Of a stretch of DNA of 64,000 nt, positions 22,342 to 34,300 are shown one piece after another. The notes under the pieces were generated by a model. The model saw only the letters and a list, made by a program, of their open reading frames with translations. It made no database searches and was not told the origin of the DNA. The DNA comes from a virus. The position numbers and the translations under genes are program-made. How positions within the stretch are numbered: the stretch's first letter is position 1; each line of letters starts with the position of its first letter. The DNA lies in IMG/VR virus record IMGVR_UViG_3300025785_000013, positions 19,478 to 83,477 of that record; one strand, given 5' to 3'.

Positions 22342-25263
22342 ATGACGATGGACACCGGTGGCGACAACCTAATCGCCAATGCCATCCGTATCGCTATCCT
22401 TGGTGACAACAAGCAATTCAAGAGCGTTGTCGGTGACAGCGTTGAATCAGCAAAGGCCGCAGCAGACGGCATCAAAGGTGCTTTTGCCGACGTAGGTGGG
22501 TTCCTTTCCAAGGCAGTTGGCTTCTTCGGTGTCGCTGCGATGGTTGACAAATCAGCAGAAGCCGCTTCCAAACTGACCGGTCAACAAAATCTTCAGGCAA
22601 CGATTCTGAAGAACCAGTTGTCCCCAGAACTGGTGAAGCAGTTCGGCATCACTAAGGGAATCGAGGGTAATTACTCCAAGATTCTTGCCAATGCTGCGAT
22701 GATTCAGTCAACTTCAACCGGTATGAGCGTCACCCAGATAACGCAGGCCCAGACGATGTTCCTTACCAACAAGGAACTGGCCAATATGTTTGCCACCGGT
22801 CAGAAGATTACTTCTGGGCCACTGACCGGTATGAACGTTCAGTTGGAAAACGCAATGAACGCTGCTGCAAACTTGGCAGGAACGATGGGTGGCAACGTCT
22901 ACGCCGCGTCTCGTCTGCTGAACCGAGTATTGGAAGACCCGGCAAAGCGTGTGACAGCACTTCGCCGTTCTTCGTTGCAGTTGAGTACCGACCAAATCAA
23001 CTCCATTAAGCAGATTGAGGCTTCACAGGGCAAAATCGCTGCCCGATACGCCACTTTGCAATTGGTGAACTCAGAACTCGGTGGTGCTGCTCAGGCAGTG
23101 GCCAACCCGATGGAGAAGTTGCAGAACGACTTCCAAAACCTCACCATCGAACTTGGTGAGGTTTTTCTCCCGTTAATTAACGCATTTTCTGATGTAATTG
23201 CTAATTTGGTTGGTTCAATTGCTCCGATGATGCAGCAATTGGCAAACGTTATTAAGCCAACAATGATGGCTATTGGAACTGCAATCGGTGATGTTTTTAC
23301 GATTGTTGAACCAATCTTGAACACCATTACCACAAGAATATTGCCAGACCTTATGATGGTTCTTCAACCAATTATTGACGCATTTGGTAAAATGGCAAAC
23401 GCTTTTGCAAATTCTGCTGCTCTAAAAGACTTCTTGACCATCATAGGAAAGTTGTTTGACAACTTGTCTTTGAAACTTCTCAAATTGCTTCTTCCGTTAT
23501 TCACCAATTTGCAAAAGACATTTGACAAAATGTCCAAAAACGGTCAATTGGACAAGTTGTTCAAAAATCTTGCCAACGTGTTCGCCACACTGCTGCCGAT
23601 TCTTCCCCAACTCATCCAGTTCGCCATCACACTGGTGGAAGCGTTGTTCCCCCTGTTTCTCCAGTTCTTCCCCATCCTCATTCAATTTATGCAGTGGGGT
23701 GCTGATTTTCTTGCGTGGTGCATCAAGGTTGTCCCTGCCGTAGCACAAGTTGTCGAAAAAATCCTAAAGTGGGCAGACGGGCTTCCCATCATCAAGCAAC
23801 TGTCGCACCACACTGGCGTTCTGAAGGACATCATCCTTGGCTTGGTCGCAGTCTGGTTCACCAGAGGGATGTTCCTCGCTCCGTTGAAACTCATCATCGG
23901 CACTATTGACAAGATGCGGGACAGCATCAAGTTGGCCCAGAAGGGCTTCAAGGACTTGAAGGGAGGTGGCTTTGGTAAGGGCCTGAGGCAAATCCTCGGC
24001 CTTGGTGGGGCTGCTGAAAAAGACGCACAAGTTGTTGCTGTAGAAGCGAACACGGTTGCCCTCGGTGAAAACACGGCTGCCCTTGGTGGCAACGCATTAA
24101 GCAACGAAGTTGGCGGTGGCGGTGGCGCAGGCAAAGACGCAAAGGAAGCCGAAGGATTCTTCAAGAAGTTTATGAAGTTCGCCAAGAACCCAGTGAAAAC
24201 TTTCAAGGAGATGGCCGGAGGCGCACTGGGCAAGTTGAAGAACTTGTTTGGTCGTGGTGCTGGAAAAACTGCTGCTGGTGATGCAGCATCCACTGGCGAG
24301 GCTGCTGCTGGTGAAGCAGCATCCACTGGCGAGGCTGCTGCTGGTGATGCAGCATCCACTGGCGAGGCTGCCCTTGCTAGTGGTGGAGCAGAGGCTGCTG
24401 CTGCCACTGGTGGTGAAGCACTTGCCGGTGCTGGTGTTGCTGCTGCTGGCACCGGTGCAGCCGAAGGTGGAATCTTGGCTGCCGGTCTTGCCAGTGCGCC
24501 AGAAACCCTTGGTGTTGGTTTGGCCGTTGCCGCAGTTGCTGCTGGCGTAGTCGCTTTTCACAAGCAGATTGGTCACGCCATTAGCAAGACGGCAAAGTTC
24601 CTGTACCACGGCGCACAAGATGTAGCAAAATGGGGTTCCAAGGAGTTTGGACACGTCGAAAACGGAGTGAAAAACGTCGCCAAGTTTGTCGGTCACGTCG
24701 GACACGCTGCTATGGGTGTGGTGACTGGTGGGCTTCACGCTGCTGGAACCATTGCTCACGGAATCGGTTCGGCCATTGGAGGCTTCTTTGGTGGCCTGTT
24801 CGGTGGTGGTGGAAGTTCCAGTTCTTCTTCCACCACCACTGGAAGTAGCAATGCGATGATTGGCTGGCTCATCAGGATTGCCCACAACACCTCAGCCACG
24901 GCCATTCTGCTGGACAAGGGTGGCAAGCCTCAGGAAATCGCCCGAATGATGAAGCACCCTGCGATGAAGAAGATGGTTGCTGCCCACTCCCACGAAATGA
25001 TGAGCCAAGCAATAGCCAAGATGTTCGGTGCTGGCTCGTTGGTTGGGTCACTGTTCAGCAACGGAAGTCCAGCAAATGCTGGAAAGGCACTGGCCGGGTC
25101 AACTCGCACATCCGGGCCAACGCACAACGTCACTATTTCACCAAACGCCTTTGTCGTGAACGTGACCGGTGGGGCAGACCCCAAGGTTGCCAAGCAAGTC
25201 GAAGCGGCAATCCAAAAGCACTTCAAGGAAATGCTCCGAACTACCAACGCAATGAGGGCATAG
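22342..25263 (+). CDS. Tape measure protein (973 aa)
   Basis: Long helical protein directly after the chaperones. Residues 1-270 are helical; residues about 270-500 are strongly hydrophobic (LPLINAFSDVIANLVGSIAP, ILPDLMMVLQPIIDAFGKMA, FPLFLQFFPILIQFM), the membrane-active part of tape measures. Residues about 635-680 are Ala-rich with an 11-residue tandem repeat; residues 700-840 are Gly/Ala-rich. At about 1.5 A per residue the tail would be roughly 145 nm. Nt 23165-23560 are visibly AT-richer than the flanks. AAAGGGGG precedes the ATG. Confidence 0.92.
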   Translation: MTMDTGGDNLIANAIRIAILGDNKQFKSVVGDSVESAKAAADGIKGAFADVGGFLSKAVGFFGVAAMVDKSAEAASKLTGQQNLQATILKNQLSPELVKQFGITKGIEGNYSKILANAAMIQSTSTGMSVTQITQAQTMFLTNKELANMFATGQKITSGPLTGMNVQLENAMNAAANLAGTMGGNVYAASRLLNRVLEDPAKRVTALRRSSLQLSTDQINSIKQIEASQGKIAARYATLQLVNSELGGAAQAVANPMEKLQNDFQNLTIELGEVFLPLINAFSDVIANLVGSIAPMMQQLANVIKPTMMAIGTAIGDVFTIVEPILNTITTRILPDLMMVLQPIIDAFGKMANAFANSAALKDFLTIIGKLFDNLSLKLLKLLLPLFTNLQKTFDKMSKNGQLDKLFKNLANVFATLLPILPQLIQFAITLVEALFPLFLQFFPILIQFMQWGADFLAWCIKVVPAVAQVVEKILKWADGLPIIKQLSHHTGVLKDIILGLVAVWFTRGMFLAPLKLIIGTIDKMRDSIKLAQKGFKDLKGGGFGKGLRQILGLGGAAEKDAQVVAVEANTVALGENTAALGGNALSNEVGGGGGAGKDAKEAEGFFKKFMKFAKNPVKTFKEMAGGALGKLKNLFGRGAGKTAAGDAASTGEAAAGEAASTGEAAAGDAASTGEAALASGGAEAAAATGGEALAGAGVAAAGTGAAEGGILAAGLASAPETLGVGLAVAAVAAGVVAFHKQIGHAISKTAKFLYHGAQDVAKWGSKEFGHVENGVKNVAKFVGHVGHAAMGVVTGGLHAAGTIAHGIGSAIGGFFGGLFGGGGSSSSSSTTTGSSNAMIGWLIRIAHNTSATAILLDKGGKPQEIARMMKHPAMKKMVAAHSHEMMSQAIAKMFGAGSLVGSLFSNGSPANAGKALAGSTRTSGPTHNVTISPNAFVVNVTGGADPKVAKQVEAAIQKHFKEMLRTTNAMRA
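24268..24366 (+). repeat. Three 33-bp tandem repeats in the tape measure gene
   Basis: Units encode AAAG(D/E)AASTGE three times with only a few base changes, consistent with recent slippage or unequal exchange. Each unit would lengthen the tail by about 1.6 nm if helical. Confidence 0.75.
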
Positions 25264-25301
25264 CATATTCAGTGAAATAGGGTAGAGTATTCGGGAGGGC
25301 T

Positions 25302-28300
25302 ATGAATAACTACGTTGCCAACCCAAACTACTCAGACGCTGCTGGCTCGCCCTACTGGACTGTTGTGGTTCCGGGGGCGCAGACGCTTTCACCCGATGAG
25401 GCCGTAGCCGACATTACCCAACTCGCCGTTGGTACCGTGATGGATAACGGCTACTACCGTGCTGCCCAAGTCCAAGACGTCTCTAAGTTGGGAGTTGCTG
25501 GAACTTCGCTGTCTGTCACAACCGGCGGGCAATATGGGAACACGAACCCGTCACCGTTCTTCGACAGGGGCGATTCGTTCGCTTACGTCAACAGCGTGGC
25601 AGGAATCAGCACTGGCCTGCGTATAGCAATTTTGGAAGGTTTGCAGACCGACGCTTCACCATACACGGCTGGCTCAATGTCCACCGATGCCTTTACGAGC
25701 GAGTGGATGACGGCTCGTGCAGTTGGACAGATTCCAGCAGTTGCGAACAACCAGAACTACCAATCGTTCCAAAGTGGGAGCCTGACTTCTTCCTACTGCG
25801 CCTACTTGATGACCAACGGCAATGCGTTCGGTGCAGCCGGATTCCTCACCCCGATTAGTTCGTTCAGCACGAGGTTCAGTGGTGCGACTTCGTACTGGCT
25901 GACCCCGGCTTCAGCAGCAGCGACATCCCCGTACTTCTTCATCTCAGCATCTTCTGACCCTCAGGCGATGGCAAACTTCATTAGCGAGTTTGCCTCGGAT
26001 TTCACTGCAACGGGTACGGCCATCAACTCAATTCTGGTCGGCTCTAGCCGGAGCATCGTCAACTGCGTCGTTGACCCCTCGGTAAACGGATTTACTACCG
26101 GTCAGTACCTTTCGTTCGTTGACATTGGAACGAACACCATCCTTTCGCCAGCGTCGTACCAGAACCAAAGCACCACCGGTTGGTACGTTGGCCAAGTCAC
26201 GGGGATGAACTCATTCACCATTCTCGCTACGACTACCACTGGTGGCTCTAGTGCAACGGTCACTTTCAACCCAACCACAGAAGACCACACCGGCGTTCTC
26301 CCCGGAATGATTGTTGCTGGAACAGGGATTCCTTCCGGTGCGACGGTTGTTTCCGTGGGGGCCAGTTCGTTCACGATTTCAGCAGGGGCAACGATTGCTA
26401 CGACTGGCGTGACTTTGACAATTTCCAAAGGTGCCACCAACTCGTACTTCCTCGTCTGTGACCGCAGCACCAACTACGGGCAGCCCATCCCCGGAACTTG
26501 GAACCAACTGATTTTGACAACTTCTGCCATCAGCAGTACAACTTTGACGATTTCAGCAATTGCTACTTCGTCTGGCTCCACTGCTGGCTACGGATACGGA
26601 ACGGTTCTTGCCGGGGGTTCCACCTACGCATCTGGCGTTTCAACTGGATTGTTCTCTAACAGTGGCCCATTCTCCATCGCCGTGGGCAGCACGATTCCTA
26701 TTGCCACTCACTACGGTTCCACTTCGGCTGGCACAACTGCGACCCTCGGCTACGTCTCTGCTCCGAGCAATGTCGTGTCGTTCATCGCTTCCGGCACTTC
26801 CGGCACCAACACAATCACCATCACAAGTTCTCTCTACATCCTCGGCAATGGAATGTTGGCTGTTGGTCAGTCCATTAGTGGCACTGGCATCCCCAGCAAT
26901 TCGTACATCACGGCCATCTCTGGCAACACGCTGACGATTTCAGCAAACTTGACTGCAAACCTGAACGGCACCACAAGCATTGCCACGACATCGTGTTCGG
27001 GAATGATTTACGGCACTTCGTTCCCTGCTGGAAACACCATCGTCCTCAACAACAACGACAACACTTACGTCTTTGATTTCGGCGTTCCTTACTTCGCTCC
27101 GTACTTGACGAACACTGGTGGAGGTTCAATCCCGCCCGGCGAGACACCAACTGCCGGTGTCGGTGGCTCGCACTACGGCTGCGATTTCTACCTGCCGGTC
27201 ACGCTGACCAACATCATTGGCACCCCGTTGGCCAACTTCCAAAGCGCAGCAGTCACTGGGTCTAGTAGCGCAATCTATGTAGATACCACCACCAACTTCT
27301 ACGTCGGACAAAAAATCACATTCGGCAGTTTTGGAAACTTGACAATCACGTCTGTTCCGTCATCCACTGAAATCATCGTTAGTGGCACGGCTGCTGGGGC
27401 TGCGACCTACAACACGGTCAACTACTCCAACGGGTCTTCACCAAACGACATTTGGAACTACGACGATTACTTGCTCTCCGGGGCTGTGTTTGACACGGTG
27501 ACTGGTACCACTTCTGGTACCGGTGCCATTGGCTTCGACGGCACATTCATTACTGGATTCCACCAGACCGGCACTTACGTCTTGGCGTACCAAGATGGGC
27601 CTCGGTACATCGGCTCATCATCAGTTGGAGACTTGGAGCAGATTGTTCCAACAACGATTGGCTCAACGGTTGGTGGAACCCTTTACCAACCAGTCGCTGC
27701 TGGCTCCACGACATTCGCCGTGAATCCAAACCCAAACACCGTTCCCGGCACCACGACATTTGGAATCAACCAGTACCAGAACTATACCTACGGTGGGTTT
27801 GTCCCCCTCATCAACAACGGTGTGACCAACAACTTCGTTGGCAACATCACCACCGGAAGTACGGTCATCACTGGCGTTGCTTCCCAGTACTCATTTGGAC
27901 TTTCGGTTGGACAAACTGTTGACATTGCAAGCACGGCCCACTTCCCAAGTGGTACTGAAATCGTAACCGTCGGTAAGGGGACTGTCACGGTTTCCAATGC
28001 TGCGACAACATCAGCAAGCGCGACAAGCCTCACTGCGACTTCCAATGCCATCTACACCCTCGTCGTGGGTCAAGGCTCCACGCAGGAAATGGTGGCAGTT
28101 ATTTCACCAAGCAACTCAACTTCTCTCGGCTCCACTGGGTCGAACCCAATTGGCCTTCCCTTTACGCCCGGTGAAACCCTTGACGGCTCCGGCAACATCA
28201 ACAGCCCAATGCTTTGGACACTGGCAGACGGTCAGACGTTCCAATTTGACCACGACGCTGGTGACATCGTTGTCACGCCGAACGTGGTCTACTCGGTTGG

Positions 28301-31300
28301 TGGAAGCACGATTTCCCACGCTCAGCAAACTCCGTTCTTAGGTGACCCCAACGTTGGAACGGTCTACTCCATTAGTGGTGGAACCGATTACGCCCAGACG
28401 AACGCTCTCATCGCCACGAACCCGACGAGCGAACTCATCATCAACGCTGCTGCGAACTTCAACCTGACAAACCCGTGGTTGGATTCTGGCGTTGGTGGCT
28501 TCCCCAACATCAGCACGAGCCTCGCTGCGACGGCCTCGGCTGGAGACACCACCATCACGGTGGCCGACAACGCTGGATTTCCACAAACCGTGCAGACGGT
28601 TTTCCAAAACGGAATCACCATCCAGCCCTCGACTGTTGGAACTCTGGTGGGCAGTCTCGCTGCCAATGCAACATCCCTCACCATCATTCCAAAAGCCGAA
28701 GTCCCTCAGACCACGCCGTTCTTCATCAACATCTCTGGGCTTTCGGGTACTGAAACCCTTGAAATTGGCTCGGTGTACTACAACAGCGCACTGAACCTCG
28801 CCACTCTGCAACTCTCCAACTTCCAAGTCCAAGGAATGGTCGCTACTGGCAGCACCTCGGTCTGGCTTGGCGCAGCAGCAATCACCAACGTTGCACCCGG
28901 ACAGGTCATTACGGACACGCTTGGCTACATCCCTGCTGGAACCACGGTTGTCAGTGTTTCTACGACCAGCATCACGATTTCCAATCCTGCCACCAACGGT
29001 GCAACGGAGAACTTGCAGTTTTACACCTCGTCAACGACGCTCTCCTACGCCGACCTCACGCCTGTTCTGCTGGACAGTTTCCCGACAGACACTCAGTATC
29101 ACACCCTTGAAGTACCATCGTTCTACCTGACTACGGCCCTGAACCTCGGTGCAACGGTCACGTCACTTTCCACCACCCCGTTGCCTGTGACCGTGCCTTC
29201 CGGCACGACGCTCTACATCAACAACGGCATCTTTTACGATTCGTTCGTCACTTCAGCAACGGCAAATGCCGGTGCGACTGGTGTTTCCATCAACTCGTAC
29301 ACGCCACACTTTCCTTTTCCGGCTTCGTCGGGGAGCAGTGGAGTTTTCACCACTTACGGTTCGATTGTGTCCGTTGGCCTTGCATCTCCCTTGCAGCCGA
29401 ACCAAACCATCTTCCTCAACTGCCCCGGTGCCATTGGTAGCCTTGGCAACCCATCTTTTGGAATCACGGTTAAGGAATACACGCCTCAGAACGCTTTCAC
29501 CATCCCGGTTCTGCCATTCATCTCACCTTACGCCTTCGATACCACGACTACCGAAGTGGACTTCACGGGTTCGGTGACCAACGGCTCCAACGCCATCACC
29601 TCGGTAAGCAGCACGGCAGGGCTTTCGGTAGGCCAACAAGTCTTCACCAGCCAAGACGGGCTTTCTACGACCCAGCCTGCGTTCATTGCTGAAATCAGTG
29701 GCTCTACGGTCTACCTGACCACTCCTTCAGTCACGGCAGCAACCGGGGCGACGAGCCAGTACTTCAACGTCTACCCGACGCAGTTCTTGTCACCATCGCC
29801 CGTGACGCTGGATGCCGACCCGTTGCAAGAGGTCGTGTACCCAATTTCAGTGCCAGTCCCGAACGCCATCAACCCAAACGCTTGGGATGTCAACTTGGCT
29901 CTGTCTCTGGCCTACGACCACGACTTTGGTGCTGAAGTCTTTTACTACGCTTACCCGACCAACTTCCACGTCAATGATGTGACCTACCGGCCAGACTTGG
30001 GCATCTTCCAAACGTGGGATGGCAGCCAGTGGCGCACGACGAGGGTGAACGCAGTTCAGGCCCTTCTGTCCATTCTTGGCTCCTTTGGTGGAAAAGACAC
30101 AACCAACGTCACGCTCATTGACCCAAACACTGGGGCAAACACGCCACCTGACGTATTCGCCAACACGCTTTCGACGGCCTTCACTGCCTACTTTGGTGGA
30201 AACCGTTCCAAAGACCCGAACGGCGACGAGTGGACTGGCGATGCCCTTAACAACATTCTGCTGAACATCTCTGTTCAAGTTCCCCAAAACCAAACGGTGG
30301 CCTACCGAAGCCTCGGCCTCATCGCCCAGTACAAGTCGGAGCCACTGGCCGAGAGCATCTACATTTCACCATCGGACAACTGCGTCATCAACGAGGATGC
30401 TGTCACCTCGGTCAACTGGACATACAGCGACCTTGACAACGACCAACAAACCGGTTGGTCAGTGAAAATCTTCAGTCAGGCTTCCGTCTATCTGCCAAAC
30501 TTCAGCCCCGACACGACAACCCCTGTCTGGCAGAAGTCGGCTTACAACGCTTCCACCTCTGTGACGTTCGACACCGACAGTGGCTTCGTCAACGGTCAGA
30601 AGTACTACGCCTATGTCAAGGTTTCCAAGACATTCCACCAAAAGGACTGGTGGGGTGCGTGGAACTCTTGCCCATTTACGGTCATTATCAACGCTCCGCA
30701 GGCACCGATGGTTGCCGTGTACGCCGACGATGACAACGCTGTCAACACCATCACCATTCAAAGCACGGACAACTTGCTCGGCCCAGACAACGGCAGTTTC
30801 ACCAACTCGCTCGGTGGCTGGACACGAGGAAAAAACGACACCGTTGGCACTTCGCTGGAAGTCGCATCTACCGGTATCGCCCTTCGCACCCCACTAACGG
30901 CAGGAACGGTTTACACCTCACTGAACGTCGGAGCAATTGGCTATATCGCTTCCGGCTCAACTATTGCTTCGTCTGGCAAGGGTACGTTCAAGGTTTCCAG
31001 CACTTATCCAAAGAACACTGACGCACTGGGCTTCCCAGTTTCCGGTGAGTTTTGGGTCACTATCGGTGGTGAAAACATCCTCGTGACCAACAAGGTTGAC
31101 GGCAACAACTCCGGCGACACTTTTGTCATCCAGCAGCGCAACTACACCGTCGCTGGGGTTCCAAGCACTCAAAGCGCACACGCAGCAGGCGCAACGGTGA
31201 CTTTTGGATTGCAGGAGCCAATCTTCGTTGATTCCGAACTGCAACTGCATTTCACTGAAGTTATTGAACAGAAGTGGGTGGACAAGCAAAAAATTCTCGT

Positions 31301-34300
31301 TCGCACCATCCCCGGAACGCCCGGATGGTCAAGCACGAACACCACCGGATTCCAAATCATCAGCAACGGTCAAGGCAACCAAGTCCACGTCGTTGACCCC
31401 GGCAACGTTCTCTCTAACGGGTGGGCAGGTAGAACCGTCTACATCAACCACAAAGAAAGTATGGGTTGGACAACAGCGCAAGCGTCGCAGACGGTCAAGA
31501 GAGTTCTCGGCTCCCTCATCGGCAACGCAATCAACTACAACGTTTCCAAACTGGAGCCAGCAGTCATTCAGTCGGTCAAGGCTGTTTCCACCATCCCATC
31601 ACGAACCACGACCCTTGCAGTTGTCAGCACTGATACCCAATTCCCCAAGGGCAACGGTCTATACATCCCAGTGACCCCCAAGGGTGGGTACCCGCTTCTT
31701 TCGCTTCCGGCAGGGACAGTTCTCAACATTAGTAATGGACAAATTATTGGTGTCAATGTCTTTCAAGGTGGGAAGATAGACTGGACACACTACAACGCCA
31801 TCAACACCGTGACCCTCACCGCGCCGTATCGAATTGGCGACAGTGGGATGCACGTTGCTGGAATCACCAACGGTTTTGGAAGCAACGTCAAGGCTAAGGA
31901 TATAACCCTTGGGTTCCTACCAAGGGGAGCAGTCATCACCTATGTCGCTCCGAGCCTCTACACCGAAAAGGTTGTGACATTCACCAAGCCTTACGGCAAG
32001 CAGGCTCCCTATACCGGTATCGGCGTTTCGATTGGCGACACTCTTGACCTTTCGGTCACGACGTACTACGCAGGAACCAGTGCTGTAAACGTCTACGGCT
32101 ACAAGTACACCAACAAAGTCGGTGGCCCCGGACACACCAAACTCGTACCGTTGGAGCAAAAGGTCATTTCGGATTTCACTGTTCCGTCATTCTCGGCTAC
32201 AGGAACGGTTGGAACGCTCGTCGGAACGACGTTTACACCACTAACAACCGGAGCGAGCGTCGCAAACCTCACGGCGACGTGGAGTATCTACGGCAACACG
32301 ATTACAGCAGCCAGTACTGCTGGCCTCGCAGTTGGACAACTCGTATCCGGCTACGGCATCCAGTCCAACTCGTACATCACCAACATCAGTGGCAGCAGTG
32401 TCACGCTTTCCAACCCAACCAACGTTGCTACCGGTTCCAGCATCGGGTTGTTGGCGTATCCGACATTCAACGCCATCCAATTGTCCACCAACCCGTTCGG
32501 TTCCACCTCGCCGGTTGGCGATGCAGTCACCGGTGCCGGTATCTCCCCGGCAACGGTTGTTAATGCAGTCGGTTCCACCTACTCAGTGGTGGGTCTTTCG
32601 GCAACCGGTGTCGTACAGTTCCAAAGCGTCAGCGCAACGGCTCCGTACAACCCAATTAAACCTGTGGTGCAAATCCCAGTGACGTTTAACGGGGCTGCCA
32701 ACTTCAAGATTCCAGCAGGCTCCACGGTCATCAAAACCAAGCCGTTTGTTGCTCATTCTTCGTTTCCCTTCGGAACAGCAGTCAAGATTAACTACCCGGC
32801 TCTGTACTCTGACCACACCTTCACTATCGTTCCAAACGGTGGGTCTGGGACTGGAACGGACATTGCTGAAATCGGCCTGCTCCACACATCTGGGTCAAAC
32901 TACACCGGTAAGTTCACCCCAACCAATTCCATTCCAATCATCGCTGGCCTCACCTATGGAATCGTTGGCTTCACTCGCCTGATGACCACTCCACGCACGA
33001 GTGGTGGAATCCCCACGATGAGCGTGTTCGTTGACATCTACGATGCCAGTGGGAACTGGATTGGAACGGAGAACAGCAGCAACCCTGCCTACCAAGCCGT
33101 CCTTTCCAGCAGCACTGGTCAATGGGGTTCGGGATGGGTTCCAGTCGCCTATTCATTCGTCGCCCCCACCAACGCAGCCTACGCAGTGCCTCGCTTCCAA
33201 TGGAAGAACGTATCTTCGGTGGATGCCTACGGTCTTTCCGGCTTGATGTTCAAGGCAATCAACCTTCCGGCGTTCGACCTCAACCACAACATCGTGAATA
33301 TCACCTCGCAGATTGGCACTTCCAGCCAACTGATGCGCTTGGAGACGAGCCTTTACCCACAGGGAACGAGCAGCAACGACAACACGCAGGTTGCCAACGC
33401 GATTTCACTGCCCCAATCTTCTTCCGAATCCTACGCATCTCTTGGTGGGTACGACAGCCTGTACGTCTTCGACCCCTACAACACTTCCGGCGTGTACGAA
33501 ATTCAGCAGGGTGGCTCGGACAACGAGTTGTTCACGACCCTTACGGCAGCAGTGACCGTTGGAGTTCCCGTTGGTGGAATCACCTACTTGCCTCTCGCCA
33601 GTACAAAGGGTATTGCAGTCGGCACCACGCTCTACGTTGACTACGGAAACGCCAACACCTACGAAAATGTCATTGTTGACCCCAGTTGGGATGGTTCCAC
33701 CAACGTGGCCGTACAAACCAACACGGGCAATGGCTACAGCACGGCAAACGGTTTTGCTAGAAACCACTCCCTCGGCGCACGAGTGTACGTCGTGACGATT
33801 GGACTTGCTGGAACGGTTAACTACACCCACGTTGCAGGAGCCACTGCCAGCCAAGGCGTGGCCATCTTCAACTGGAACAGTGACGGATTCGTCAATCAGC
33901 CCAACGACACTTACGAGTACCTTGTTCAAAAGTCCGTTGACGGCGGAGCGACGTGGACACCGATTCGCAACGGAAACAACGTCAAGGCAACTGGAACCGG
34001 TTGGGCAACCATCACCGACTACGAGGCAGTCCCCGGACAAGCGACGCTGTACCAAGCCATTCCAAAGTTCGTCAGCAAGGCTGGCACAGTCACGAAGCGT
34101 GGGCCGAAATCAGCACCAATCGCCCCTGAGAACACGATGACTACTTCGACGTGGTGGATTGCCGACAGTTCCAACCCGACCAACCGATTCCCCATCTTGG
34201 TGCAAAACCAGTACACGGACAAAACGAAACACCCCTCAGGTATCTTCTATCCTCTCGGCTCTGCACGGCCTTTCACCATCTCTGGCGTGACCCAAGGGCG

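Noticed and set aside
23682-24452. Minus-strand frame over the Ala-rich tape measure region
   Set aside because: Pro/Ala/Ser-rich shadow of the Ala/Gly repeats.
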